Positions 9,748 through 18,341 of a stretch of 64,000 nucleotides of DNA are shown piece by piece (the stretch's first letter is position 1; the number at the start of each line of letters is the position of its first letter). The DNA is from Serratia marcescens subsp. marcescens ATCC 13880. Its GTDB lineage: Bacteria; Pseudomonadota; Gammaproteobacteria; Enterobacterales; Enterobacteriaceae. A program made the position numbers and the translations under genes. Below the pieces are notes generated by a model. It made no database searches. It saw only the letters and a program-made list of their open reading frames with translations, and was not told the origin of the DNA. The stretch spans positions 3,968,001 to 4,032,000 of the forward strand of contig NZ_CP071238.1 in NCBI RefSeq assembly GCF_017299535.1. Reading direction: 5' to 3'.

Positions 9748-10434
9748 ATGTCACACCTAACACTGGACGTTCTGATCGTGGAAGACGAGCCGCAACTGGC
9801 GACGCTGCACGCGGAGTTCATCGAGAAAAATTTCAATCTGCGGGTGGTGGCTTACGCCGCCACGCTGGCCGAAGCGCGGGCCAAAGCCAACGCGCATCAG
9901 CCGCGGCTGATCCTGCTGGATAACTTCCTGCCGGACGGCCAGGGCATCGAGCTGATGGAAGAGCCGGCGGTGAAGAACCCCGCCTGTTCGGTGATCTTCA
10001 TCACCGCCGCCAGCGACATGCATACCTGCAGCCAGGCGATCCGCAACGGCGCTTTCGATTACATCATCAAGCCGGTGTCCTATAAGCGACTGCGCAATTC
10101 GCTCGAACGCTTTATGCAGTTCGTGCAGACCCAGCGCACCTTCAAGATCATCGATCAGGACAACGTCGATGCGCTGTACAACCTGCAGTCGAAGCAGTTC
10201 TCCAGCGAGCCGAGCGCCAAAGGCATCGAAACCAATACCCTCGAGCTGGTGCAGGCGCTGTTTATCGCCCAGCCGGCGGTGGCGCATGCGGTGGAAGACG
10301 TGGTCGAACAGGTCGGCATCAGCAAAACCACCGCCCGCCGTTATCTGGAATATTGCGTCGCCACCCAGTTCGTACGGGTGGAGATGCTGTACGGCAATAT
10401 CGGCCATCCGCGGCGGCTGTACCGCAAGGCCTGA
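9748..10434 (+). CDS. dpiA: Response regulator of the CitB/DpiA/DcuR family
   Basis: A 228-aa two-domain regulator. The receiver spans residues 5-125, with the acidic pocket VEDE and the phosphorylation site Asp58 in LLDNFLPDG. The C-terminal helix-turn-helix contains VEQVGISKTTARRYLEYC, which matches the DpiA/CitB output domain. It lies downstream of its kinase in the same transcription unit and probably activates the divergent 2HCT transporter through the AT-rich intergenic region. Transcription likely ends at the hairpin 10540-10562. E. coli DpiA also interferes with plasmid replication when abundant; whether this one does is unknown. Confidence 0.85.
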   Translation: MSHLTLDVLIVEDEPQLATLHAEFIEKNFNLRVVAYAATLAEARAKANAHQPRLILLDNFLPDGQGIELMEEPAVKNPACSVIFITAASDMHTCSQAIRNGAFDYIIKPVSYKRLRNSLERFMQFVQTQRTFKIIDQDNVDALYNLQSKQFSSEPSAKGIETNTLELVQALFIAQPAVAHAVEDVVEQVGISKTTARRYLEYCVATQFVRVEMLYGNIGHPRRLYRKA

Positions 10435-10468
10435 GGCTGCCATCTGGCTGTCATACTAAGGCGATAAC

Positions 10469-10513
10469 ATGACGCTCGACGATATCCCCCTCGATATCGG
10501 CACCTGTCGTTAA
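10469..10513 (+). CDS. Possible 14-residue small protein upstream of the terminator
   Basis: An ATG preceded by AAGG (8-base spacing) opens a 14-codon frame reading MTLDDIPLDIGTCR and then TAA, sitting between the response-regulator stop and its terminator. It is too short to judge by composition and matches nothing I recognise. It may be a chance frame, or a small protein or leader at the end of the two-component operon. Low confidence. Confidence 0.2.
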   Translation: MTLDDIPLDIGTCR

Positions 10514-10539
10514 AACTGATGAAATACTGATGACTTTTG

Positions 10540-10562
10540 CCCGGCCTCTGGTCGGGTTTTTT
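10540..10562 (+). terminator. Rho-independent terminator of the two-component operon
   Basis: CCCGGCC-TCT-GGTCGGG (one G-U pair) is followed by six T residues. It separates the kinase/regulator operon from proVWX. Confidence 0.8.
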
Positions 10563-10840
10563 ATTATCCGAACGGCAGGCGCGGCGCCAAAATATCTCTC
10601 TGCGCCACACCGTATTATTTTCCCAAAAACCAAACCATTATGCCGAATAATGGCCGTCAATTTTGAGTCACGGGCCAAATTACCATAACTAATTAAAACC
10701 TTGATGTAAACCACTAATATCCCATTTAAATGACATTGAGGGTTGTCTCAGATATTCACTGTGTTAGGGTAAAAAGCTCTTTTATTTTGCTAAGGACAGC
10801 CCATAACGCGTTAATTAAACCAGAGGAAACAGCAAATTGC
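10563..10840 (+). promoter_or_regulatory. proU promoter and AT-rich upstream region
   Basis: The hexamers TTGTCT (10743-10748) and TAGGGT (10765-10770), separated by 16 bp, resemble the sigma-70 promoter of enterobacterial proU, whose -10 is unusually G-rich. The 100 bp before it (10610-10740) is AT-rich with several A/T tracts, consistent with the H-NS-bound, osmotically controlled upstream element known for proU. The proV RBS AGAGGA precedes ATG 10841. Confidence 0.65.
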
Positions 10841-12043
10841 ATGGCAATTAAACTCGAAGTAAAGAACCTGTATAAGATATTTGGCGAACACCCGGAACGC
10901 GCATTCAAACTGCTGGATAAAGGTCTGACAAAAGATCGGCTGTTTGAAAAAACCGGCTTATCGCTCGGCGTAAAAGACGCCACTCTGGCCATTGAAGAAG
11001 GCGAGATATTTGTCATCATGGGGCTCTCCGGTTCCGGCAAGTCCACCCTGGTACGCCTTCTCAATCGTCTGATAGAACCCACCCGCGGTCAGGTGCTGAT
11101 CGACGGTGAGGACATCGCCAAAATATCCGACACCGCGCTGCGCACCGTGCGGCGAAATAAGATCAGCATGGTATTCCAGTCATTCGCGCTGATGCCGCAC
11201 ATGAATGTCCTGAATAATACTGCCTTTGGTATGGAATTAGCCGGCATGCCGCTGCAGGAACGCCAGGAAAAAGCGCTGGATGCCCTGCGTCAGGTCGGGC
11301 TGGAGAATTATGCGCTGTCTTATCCGGATGAATTATCTGGCGGTATGCGCCAGCGCGTAGGATTAGCCCGCGCCATGGCCAATAACCCGGATATATTATT
11401 GATGGATGAAGCCTTCTCGGCGCTCGATCCGTTAATTCGCACCGAAATGCAGGATGAGCTGGTGAAATTACAGGCCCAGCATCAACGCACCATCGTGTTT
11501 ATCTCACACGATCTGGACGAGGCGATGCGCATCGGCGATCGCATCGCCATCATGCAGGGCGGTGAGGTGATCCAGGTCGGCACGCCGGACGAGATCCTGA
11601 ACAACCCGGCCAACGACTATGTGCGCACCTTCTTCCGCGGCGTGGACATCAGTCATGTGTTCAGCGCCAAGGATATCGCCCAACGGCGCCCGGTGACGCT
11701 GATCCGCAAAACCCCCGGTTTTGGCCCTCGCTCGGCGCTGCAGCTGCTGCGCGATGAGGACCGTGATTATGGTTATGTTGTTGAACGCGGGAAGAAATTT
11801 ATCGGCGTGGTGTCGATAGAGTCGCTGAAAAAAGCGCTGTCCGCCAATCAAACGCTGGACGATGCCCTGCTCGAGGCCCCCGCCGCCGTGCCGGCCGACA
11901 CGCCGCTCAGCGATCTGATTTCCCTGGTCGCCCAGGCGCCGTGCGCGGTGCCGGTGGTGAGCGAAGAACATAACTATCTCGGCATCATCTCCAAGGCCAT
12001 GCTGCTGCAGGCGTTGGACAAGGAGGGCTCAACCAATGAGTGA
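10841..12043 (+). CDS. proV: Glycine betaine/proline ABC transporter ATP-binding protein ProV
   Basis: A 400-aa ATPase, the same length as E. coli ProV. Walker [10 protein letters not shown] is at residues 61-69, signature ELSGGMRQR, Walker [13 protein letters not shown], and C-terminal tandem CBS domains from about 280 that act as osmosensor modules in related OpuA systems. ATG 10841 is chosen over the longer frame from 10730 because it has the RBS and the conserved [15 protein letters not shown] start. First gene of proVWX, overlapping proW by 8 bases. Energises osmoprotectant uptake at high osmolarity. Confidence 0.97.
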   Translation: MAIKLEVKNLYKIFGEHPERAFKLLDKGLTKDRLFEKTGLSLGVKDATLAIEEGEIFVIMGLSGSGKSTLVRLLNRLIEPTRGQVLIDGEDIAKISDTALRTVRRNKISMVFQSFALMPHMNVLNNTAFGMELAGMPLQERQEKALDALRQVGLENYALSYPDELSGGMRQRVGLARAMANNPDILLMDEAFSALDPLIRTEMQDELVKLQAQHQRTIVFISHDLDEAMRIGDRIAIMQGGEVIQVGTPDEILNNPANDYVRTFFRGVDISHVFSAKDIAQRRPVTLIRKTPGFGPRSALQLLRDEDRDYGYVVERGKKFIGVVSIESLKKALSANQTLDDALLEAPAAVPADTPLSDLISLVAQAPCAVPVVSEEHNYLGIISKAMLLQALDKEGSTNE

Positions 12044-13142
12044 TACCACGCAAACCCAAGATCCCTGGGCTACCGCAGCGGCCGATACCGGCTCCGCACC
12101 TGCCAGCGATGCCGCCGCCAACGCCGGCGACGCCTGGTCCAGCGCGCCGCCGCCGGCCGCTCATGACGCCGCCGGGCAAAGCGCCGATTGGCTCAGCGGC
12201 GCCCCGGCGCAGCCGGAGCACTTCAGCCTGCTCGATCCGTTCCACAAAGCCTGGGTGCCGTTCGACACCTGGGTCACGCAAGGCATCGACTGGCTGGTGC
12301 TGCACTTCCGCCCGCTGTTCCAGGGCATCCGCGTGCCGGTGGACATGATCCTGAGCGGCTTCCAGCAATTGCTGCTGGGCATGCCGGCGCCGATCGCCAT
12401 TCTGGTGTTCTCGCTGCTCGCCTGGCAGGTCTCGGGCCTCGGCATGGGCGCCGCGACGCTGCTCTCCCTGATCGCCATCGGCGCCATTGGCGCCTGGTCA
12501 CAGGCGATGGTCACGCTGGCGCTGGTGCTGACCGCGCTGTTCTTCTGCATCCTTATCGGCCTGCCGCTCGGCATCTGGCTGGCGCGCAGCAAGCACGCCG
12601 CCAAGGTGATTAGACCGCTGCTCGACGCGATGCAAACCACCCCGGCCTTCGTCTACCTGGTGCCGATCGTCATGCTGTTCGGCATCGGCAACGTGCCGGG
12701 CGTGGTGGTCACCATCATCTTCGCGCTGCCGCCGATCGTGCGTCTGACCATTCTGGGCATCAAACAGGTGCCGGAGGATCTGATCGAGGCCGCCGAATCC
12801 TTCGGCGCCAGCCCGCGCCAACTGCTGTTCAAGGTGCAGTTGCCGCTGGCGATGCCGACCATCATGGCCGGCGTGAATCAGACGCTGATGCTGGCGCTGT
12901 CGATGGTGGTCATCGCCTCGATGATCGCCGTCGGCGGTTTGGGCCAGATGGTGCTGCGCGGCATCGGTCGACTGGACATGGGCCTGGCCGCCGTCGGCGG
13001 GGTCGGCATCGTGATCCTGGCGATCATTCTCGATCGCCTCACCCAATCGCTGGGGCGCGATCGCCGCAGTAAAGGCATCGGCCGCTGGTATCGCCGCGGC
13101 CCCATCGGGCTGCTGACTCGCCCGTTCATCAAGCAAGCCTGA
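12036..13142 (+). CDS. proW: Glycine betaine/proline ABC transporter permease ProW
   Basis: A 368-aa inner-membrane permease. A long Ala/Pro/Ser-rich N-terminal segment (residues 1-60) precedes the membrane part, as in E. coli ProW (354 aa), but is somewhat longer here. The permease signature [20 protein letters not shown] (ATPase-coupling EAA loop) is at about 250-270. It overlaps proV and is followed 69 bases later by proX. It forms the transmembrane channel of the ProU importer. Confidence 0.97.
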   Translation: MSDTTQTQDPWATAAADTGSAPASDAAANAGDAWSSAPPPAAHDAAGQSADWLSGAPAQPEHFSLLDPFHKAWVPFDTWVTQGIDWLVLHFRPLFQGIRVPVDMILSGFQQLLLGMPAPIAILVFSLLAWQVSGLGMGAATLLSLIAIGAIGAWSQAMVTLALVLTALFFCILIGLPLGIWLARSKHAAKVIRPLLDAMQTTPAFVYLVPIVMLFGIGNVPGVVVTIIFALPPIVRLTILGIKQVPEDLIEAAESFGASPRQLLFKVQLPLAMPTIMAGVNQTLMLALSMVVIASMIAVGGLGQMVLRGIGRLDMGLAAVGGVGIVILAIILDRLTQSLGRDRRSKGIGRWYRRGPIGLLTRPFIKQA

Positions 13143-13211
13143 CGCTTTTCCCGCCGGCGGCTGCGGCCCCGGCGGGCTATGACACCACCACATCGAAAGA
13201 GGGGAAACACT

Positions 13212-14213
13212 ATGCGCACCACGGGCATCTGGGCTCTCGCCCTGACGACGCTGATTGGCTCACAGAGCGTGAGCGCGGCAGATTTACCTGGCAAGGGGAT
13301 CGCGGTACAGCCGGTGCAAAGCACCATATCCGAAGAGACGTTCCAGACGCTGCTGGTCAGCAAAGCGCTGGAAAAATTGGGTTATGACGTGAAAGAACCG
13401 CGTGAAGTGGATTACAACGTCGCCTACACCTCGATCGCCTCCGGCGATGCGACCTTTATCGCGGTCAACTGGGATCCGCTGCACGCCGATCAGTACAAGG
13501 CCGCCGGCGGCGACGCAAAGTTCTACCGCGAAGGCGTCTACGTCAACGGCGCCGCGCAGGGCTACCTGATCGACAAGAAAACCGCCGAGCAATACCACAT
13601 CACCAACGTCGAGCAGCTCAAGGATCCCAAGATCGCCAAACTGTTCGACACCAACGGCGACGGCAAGGCCGATCTGACCGGCTGCACCCCGGGCTGGGGC
13701 TGCGAAGCGGTGATCAACCACCACATCAAGGCCTACGGCCTGAGCAACACCGTCGAACACAACCAGGGCAACTACGCGGCGATGATCGCCGACACCATTA
13801 CCCGCTACAAAGAGGGCAAACCGGTGCTGTATTACACCTGGACGCCGTACTGGGTCAGCGATGTGCTGGTGCCGGGCCGCGACGTGGTCTGGCTGCAGGT
13901 GCCGTTCTCCTCGCTGCCGGGCGAGCAGAAGAACGTCGACACCAAGCTGCCTAACGGCGCCAACTACGGCTTCCCGGTCAACACCATGCGCATCGCCGCC
14001 AACAAACAGTGGGCCGAAGCCAATCCGGCGGCCGCCAAGCTGTTCGCCATCATGAAGCTGCCGATCGCCGACATCAACGCGCAAAACCTGCGCATGCATG
14101 AAGGCCAGGCTTCGGAAGCCGATATCCAGAACCACGTTAACGGCTGGATCAAGGCGCACCAGGCGACCTTCGACGGCTGGGTGAAAACCGCCGCCGCAGC
14201 GGCGAAGTCGTAA
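13212..14213 (+). CDS. proX: Glycine betaine-binding periplasmic protein ProX
   Basis: A 333-aa binding protein with a Sec signal peptide ([20 protein letters not shown], cleavage after SAA near residue 23). The mature protein carries the betaine-binding tryptophan-rich blocks seen in ProX, including VNWDPLH, TPGWGCE and TWTPYW; tryptophans of this kind form the aromatic box for the quaternary ammonium group. ATG 13212 is preferred over the upstream frame because of RBS GAGGGG. Last gene of proVWX. It delivers glycine betaine or proline betaine to ProVW. Confidence 0.97.
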   Translation: MRTTGIWALALTTLIGSQSVSAADLPGKGIAVQPVQSTISEETFQTLLVSKALEKLGYDVKEPREVDYNVAYTSIASGDATFIAVNWDPLHADQYKAAGGDAKFYREGVYVNGAAQGYLIDKKTAEQYHITNVEQLKDPKIAKLFDTNGDGKADLTGCTPGWGCEAVINHHIKAYGLSNTVEHNQGNYAAMIADTITRYKEGKPVLYYTWTPYWVSDVLVPGRDVVWLQVPFSSLPGEQKNVDTKLPNGANYGFPVNTMRIAANKQWAEANPAAAKLFAIMKLPIADINAQNLRMHEGQASEADIQNHVNGWIKAHQATFDGWVKTAAAAAKS

Positions 14214-14220
14214 CCGTTCA

Positions 14221-14244
14221 GGGGCGCCGCCTTTGCCGCGCCCC
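14221..14244 (+). terminator. GC-rich hairpin after proX
   Basis: GGGGCGC pairs with GCGCCCC around a short loop, 7 bases after the proX stop and abutting the convergent LysR gene. No T-run follows, so it may act as a Rho-assisted or bidirectional block. Confidence 0.45.
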
Positions 14245-15122
14245 TACCCCGCCATATCGATGCCGCTGAACTGTAAAAAACGTGCGGCGGCGTTCGACAA
14301 GGGCTGCGGCCAGATGCAATACACCTGGCGCCGCGGCCCGTCTTCAATCGGAATCGACACCAGCGCGCTTAAGCGTTGCGCGGTCGAGACAGGTACGATG
14401 CCCGCCGCCAATCCACGCCGCACCAAATTCTCCAGCCATTCGATATGATCTATCTCAAAACTGACGTGTCGGCGGATGCCCGCCGCCAGGAAGGCGCGAT
14501 CGGTTTGGCGCCGCGCGCCGGTGCCGCTGTAGAAATCCACCAGCGGGACTTCCGCCAGCGCTTGCAGGTTTACCCGCTCGCGGTTGGCCAGCGGGTGCTG
14601 CGGCGCCACCAGCGCCACCAGTGGCTCATCGGTCAACTGCCGGTGCGACATCGGCAGTAAATCGACATCGCCGGGCCAAATGCCGACGAACGCCATATCG
14701 CACTTCTGCTGACGCACATCCTCCAGCAGGGCTTCGCTCATGCCAACGTACAGGCGGATGTTCACCGCCGGATAGTGGCGATGAAACTTGTCGAGCTTTT
14801 CGGTCAGATCAATCGCGTTTATGGTTGAAATCGTGCCGATGGTCAGGGTGCCGGACACCGCATCGCCGGCGGCGGTCACCTCTTCCACCAGCGCCTGCTG
14901 CGCCGCCAACAGTCGCTGCGCCGACGGAATGAAAGCCTGGCCGGCGGGGGTCAACCGCACCCGGCGCGAGGTGCGTTCAAACAGCGTACAGCCCAGCTCT
15001 TCTTCCAGTTTGGCGATCTGGTGGCTGAGCGCCGACTGCACCGTATGGCAGCGCTGCGCCGCCCGGGTGAAACTCTGTTCTTCCGCCACCGCCAGCGCGT
15101 AGCGGATCTGTTTCAGGTTCAT
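14244..15122 (-). CDS. LysR family transcriptional regulator
   Basis: A 292-aa regulator. The N-terminal winged helix is typical (SFTRAAQRCHTVQSALSHQI) and the effector domain runs from about 90. The start MNLKQIRYALAVAEEQSF is canonical. It is divergent from an MFS transporter 105 bp away, making that exporter the likely target. The intergenic region contains the LysR core ATC-N9-GAT. Ligand unknown. In E. coli K-12 the interval between proX and ygaZ holds only remnants of a transporter (ygaY region); here an intact regulator/transporter pair is present. Confidence 0.9.
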   Translation of the reverse strand: MNLKQIRYALAVAEEQSFTRAAQRCHTVQSALSHQIAKLEEELGCTLFERTSRRVRLTPAGQAFIPSAQRLLAAQQALVEEVTAAGDAVSGTLTIGTISTINAIDLTEKLDKFHRHYPAVNIRLYVGMSEALLEDVRQQKCDMAFVGIWPGDVDLLPMSHRQLTDEPLVALVAPQHPLANRERVNLQALAEVPLVDFYSGTGARRQTDRAFLAAGIRRHVSFEIDHIEWLENLVRRGLAAGIVPVSTAQRLSALVSIPIEDGPRRQVYCIWPQPLSNAAARFLQFSGIDMAG

Positions 15123-15128
15123 GGCATC

Positions 15129-15145
15129 TATCTTGAAATGAGATA
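15129..15145. promoter_or_regulatory. LysR-type operator candidate (ATC-N9-GAT)
   Basis: TATCT at 15129-15133 and AGATA at 15141-15145 form an interrupted dyad whose core is ATC-N9-GAT, a classical LysR recognition pattern. It lies 6 bases upstream of the regulator start and about 80 bp before the transporter. Confidence 0.5.
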
Positions 15146-15227
15146 AATCAAATGAAAATTATACATTGGTTTCCGCAGACGCGTTGCCGGATACTGCGCG
15201 CTATCTTCTTCCCGTGATGAAAAAATC

Positions 15228-16427
15228 ATGAACCCACAAAACGCCCATCCGGGCCTCAGCCCGGCGCTGACCGTGCTGATTGCCATCGCCACCGGCCTGG
15301 CGGTCGCCAGCAACTACTACGCGCAACCGCTGCTGGAAACCATCGCCACCAGTTTCAACCTGTCGGTCAACCAGGCCGGCTTTATCGTCACCGCCGCGCA
15401 ACTCGGTTACGCCACCGGCCTGCTGCTGCTGGTGCCGCTCGGCGACATGTTCGAACGCCGCGGCCTGATCGTTTTCATGACGCTGCTGGCCGCCGGCGGC
15501 ATGCTGATCACCGCCACCTCCGCCACGCTGCCGATGATGATCCTCGGCACCGCGCTCACCGGGCTGTTCTCGGTAGTGGCGCAGATCCTGGTGCCCCTGG
15601 CCGCCACGCTGGCCCACCCGGAAAAGCGCGGCAAGACCGTCGGCATCATCATGAGCGGCCTGCTGCTCGGCATCCTGCTGGCGCGAACCGTCGCGGGCGC
15701 ACTGGCGTCGTTCGGCGGCTGGCGCACCATCTACTGGGTCGCCAGCGTGCTGATGATCCTGATGGCGCTGATCCTGTGGCGCGCGCTGCCGCGCTATAAG
15801 CAACACTCCGGGCTGAACTACCCGCAGCTGCTGGCCTCGATCTTCAGCCTGTTCTGCCGCACGCCGCTGCTGCGCACCCGCGCCATCCTCGGCGCCCTGT
15901 CGTTCGCCAACTTCAGCGTGCTCTGGACCTCAATGGCCTTTCTGCTCGCCGCGCCGCCGTTCAACTATTCCGAGGGAGTGATCGGGCTGTTCGGCCTGGT
16001 GGGCGCCGCCGGGGCGCTGGCCGCTTCGCGCGCCGGGCATCTGGCGGACAAAGGCAAGGCCGGGCTGACCACCACCGTCGGCCTGGTGTTGCTGCTGCTG
16101 TCCTGGATCCCTATCGCGTTCGCCAAACAATCGCTGTGGGCGCTGATCGCCGGCATCCTGATCCTCGATCTGGCGGTGCAGGCGGTGCACGTCACCAACC
16201 AGAGCGTGATGTACCGCATCATGCCGGACGCGCGCAACCGCCTGACCGCCGGCTACATGACCAGCTACTTTATCGGCGGCGCTCTCGGTTCACTGCTCTC
16301 CGCCTCGGCCTATCAACATGCCGGTTGGTACGGCGTGGCCGCCGCCGGCGGGGTGTTATGCCTGCTCAACCTGCTGACCTGGTGGCTCGGCAAGCACCAC
16401 GATCCCCAGGGGCCCGCGACAATCTGA
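15228..16427 (+). CDS. MFS transporter (YgaY-like, drug/metabolite efflux type)
   Basis: A 399-aa, 12-segment major facilitator with the DHA1-like start (YYAQPLLETIATSF ... VNQAGFIVTAAQLGYATG) and the loop 2-3 sequence PLGDMFERR. It is an intact protein, where K-12 E. coli has a disrupted gene at the equivalent site by position (upstream of ygaZ). The substrate is unknown; such proteins export sugars, arabinose-like compounds or drugs. ATG 15228 follows a weak RBS (GTGATG). Likely controlled by the divergent LysR protein. Confidence 0.88.
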   Translation: MNPQNAHPGLSPALTVLIAIATGLAVASNYYAQPLLETIATSFNLSVNQAGFIVTAAQLGYATGLLLLVPLGDMFERRGLIVFMTLLAAGGMLITATSATLPMMILGTALTGLFSVVAQILVPLAATLAHPEKRGKTVGIIMSGLLLGILLARTVAGALASFGGWRTIYWVASVLMILMALILWRALPRYKQHSGLNYPQLLASIFSLFCRTPLLRTRAILGALSFANFSVLWTSMAFLLAAPPFNYSEGVIGLFGLVGAAGALAASRAGHLADKGKAGLTTTVGLVLLLLSWIPIAFAKQSLWALIAGILILDLAVQAVHVTNQSVMYRIMPDARNRLTAGYMTSYFIGGALGSLLSASAYQHAGWYGVAAAGGVLCLLNLLTWWLGKHHDPQGPATI

Positions 16428-16548
16428 TTATCGTGCAAATAGTCACTAAAGAAATTTATTAGCGGTGCAGGGTATAAACATTACTTACTCTCTGGTAATG
16501 TTCTGGGCATAAACTATTGAAGTCCTATCTACCCTGCGATCCACAACC

Positions 16549-17295
16549 ATGCAAAGCCAAGCTGCAGACAGCCTCAATCCGCCCGCCGTCAGCGCCACTT
16601 TCGCCAACGGCGTCGTCGACAGTTTGCCGATCGTCATCGGGTATGTCCCGGTGGCGTTCGCCTTCGGCCTCAGCGCCGTCAAACTGGGTTTTTCCCCGCT
16701 GGAAAGCATTTTCTTCTCCTGCATCATCTACGCCGGCGCCAGCCAGTTCGTGATCACCGCCCTGCTGAGCGCCGGGATGTCGCTGTGGGTCTCCGCATTG
16801 ACGGTGATGGCGATGGACGTGCGCCACCTGCTGTACGGCCCGGCGCTGCGTCATCGTATCGTCTCGCGCATGTCGCCCGGTAAAACGGCGATGTGGGCCT
16901 TTGGTCTGACCGATGAGGTCTTCGCCGCCGCCACCGCCAGACTGATGCGCAATAACCGCAGCTGGAGCGAAAACTGGATGCTGGGCATCGCGCTCTGTTC
17001 CTGGCTCTCCTGGGTGGCCGGCACCGCGCTCGGCGCGCTGTTCGGCAACGGCCCGCTGGAGCAGTTCCCGGTGATCGAGGCCTCGCTGGCCTTCATGCTG
17101 CCGGCGCTGTTTCTCAGCTTCCTGTTGGCCGCCTTCCGGCGTCCGCAGAGCCTGACCATCGCAGCCTCATTAGCCGGCGCGCTGCTCGGCGTGGTGCTGT
17201 TCTCCATCCCGGTCGCCATTTTGGCCGGCATCGGCGCCGGTTGCGTCGCCGCTCTGTTCCAACCTACCCCTGCGGAGGCCAGCCATGAACACTGA
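16549..17295 (+). CDS. ygaZ: Branched-chain amino acid exporter, large subunit YgaZ (AzlC family)
   Basis: A 248-aa AzlC-family membrane protein highly similar to E. coli YgaZ; diagnostic blocks are SLPIVIGYVPVAFAFGLSA, SCIIYAGASQFVITA and AMDVRHLLYGPALR. With YgaH it exports L-valine and related amino acids across the inner membrane. The last 11 bases overlap ygaH, implying translational coupling. It sits upstream of emrR as in E. coli. In E. coli the pair is activated by Lrp; no Lrp site was identified here. Confidence 0.93.
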   Translation: MQSQAADSLNPPAVSATFANGVVDSLPIVIGYVPVAFAFGLSAVKLGFSPLESIFFSCIIYAGASQFVITALLSAGMSLWVSALTVMAMDVRHLLYGPALRHRIVSRMSPGKTAMWAFGLTDEVFAAATARLMRNNRSWSENWMLGIALCSWLSWVAGTALGALFGNGPLEQFPVIEASLAFMLPALFLSFLLAAFRRPQSLTIAASLAGALLGVVLFSIPVAILAGIGAGCVAALFQPTPAEASHEH

Positions 17296-17632
17296 TGTGC
17301 TGGTGATCGGCCTGGTGGTGGGCTGCGCCAATTACCTGTTCCGTTATCTGCCGCTGCGGCTGGCGCCGGCGCGCGCCCAGCCCGGCCTCAAACGCGGTAA
17401 AGCCGCCCTGCTGCTCGACAGCATCGGCATCGCCTCGATCTGCGCCCTGCTGGTGGTCTCCAGCACGCCGGTGGTGATGCGCGAGCCGGACAAACTGCTG
17501 CCGACGTTGGTGGGGTTCGCCGCGCTGGCGCTGTGCTTCTACCGCAGCAAAAGCATCATTCTGTCGACGCTGCTCGGCGCAACGGCCTTTGGCGTCACAT
17601 TAAAGCTGTTAATGATTTTCGGCGCGGGCTGA
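17285..17632 (+). CDS. ygaH: Branched-chain amino acid exporter, small subunit YgaH (AzlD family)
   Basis: A 115-aa protein with about four membrane segments and the AzlD family pattern (GCANYLFRYLPLRL near the start). It is the obligate partner of YgaZ in valine export. The start codon lies inside the end of ygaZ, after the RBS GGAGG at 17274-17278. The following 160 bp hold the emrR promoter region. Confidence 0.92.
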   Translation: MNTDVLVIGLVVGCANYLFRYLPLRLAPARAQPGLKRGKAALLLDSIGIASICALLVVSSTPVVMREPDKLLPTLVGFAALALCFYRSKSIILSTLLGATAFGVTLKLLMIFGAG

Positions 17633-17794
17633 CGCCGCTCCCGATCGTTTGGCTTCACACTGGCGTTTTCAGGCGCCACATCTTTACAAACACTGACAAA
17701 TGACACGAATTGCTAAATTATCCGCACGGCTGAACATTTACATTATTTGTCACCGTCGTTACTATCTCGAACGAAATTAATGAGGCCCTAAATT
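17633..17794 (+). promoter_or_regulatory. Promoter region of the emr operon
   Basis: This 162-bp gap contains a short stem (TGGCG/CGCCA, 17661-17679) after ygaH, then AT-richer sequence before emrR. TGACAAATGACA (17694-17705) and ATTTGTCA (17746-17753) form a loose inverted pair, TGACAAAT against ATTTGTCA, 52 bp apart. In E. coli EmrR represses this promoter; these elements are the candidates here. Confidence 0.45.
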
Positions 17795-18313
17795 ATGGAA
17801 AGCTCGTTTGCCCCCATAGAACAAATGCTGAATTTCCGCGCCACGCGGCAGAAAGATTTCCCTTATCAGGAAATCCTGCTGACCCGCCTGTGCATGCACA
17901 TGCAAGGCAAGCTGCTGGAAAACCGCAATAAGATGCTCAAAGCGCAGGGGATTAACGAAACACTGTTTATGGCGCTGATTACCCTGGATGCGCAGGAAAG
18001 CCACAGCATCCAACCTTCTGAGCTAAGCTCTGCCTTAGGCTCCTCGCGCACCAATGCGACCCGCATCGCCGACGAGCTGGAGAAACGCGGCTGGATCGAG
18101 CGCCGGGAAAGCGACAATGATCGCCGCTGCCTGCATCTGCACCTGACGCCGCAGGGGGAAGAATTTCTCAGTCAACTGCTGCCGCCGCAGCATCAATGTC
18201 TGCATTTCCTGTGGTCCACATTGACCGACGATGAGCAAAAACAGCTGGAACAGCTGACGCGCAAATTGCTGGCACGTCTGGATCAAATGGAAATCACAGA
18301 ACAGTTACCCTAA
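17795..18313 (+). CDS. emrR: MarR-family repressor EmrR (MprA)
   Basis: A 172-aa MarR-type winged-helix repressor, near the E. coli length of 176. The recognition region is [20 protein letters not shown], with the wing [20 protein letters not shown]. coli EmrR binds hydrophobic drugs and uncouplers directly and releases the emrRAB promoter. Here it heads an operon with an outer-membrane protein, emrA and emrB. RBS GAGG is at 17782-17785. Confidence 0.95.
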   Translation: MESSFAPIEQMLNFRATRQKDFPYQEILLTRLCMHMQGKLLENRNKMLKAQGINETLFMALITLDAQESHSIQPSELSSALGSSRTNATRIADELEKRGWIERRESDNDRRCLHLHLTPQGEEFLSQLLPPQHQCLHFLWSTLTDDEQKQLEQLTRKLLARLDQMEITEQLP

Positions 18314-18341
18314 TTCACAATTTCTGTTCAGGTACCTACTT

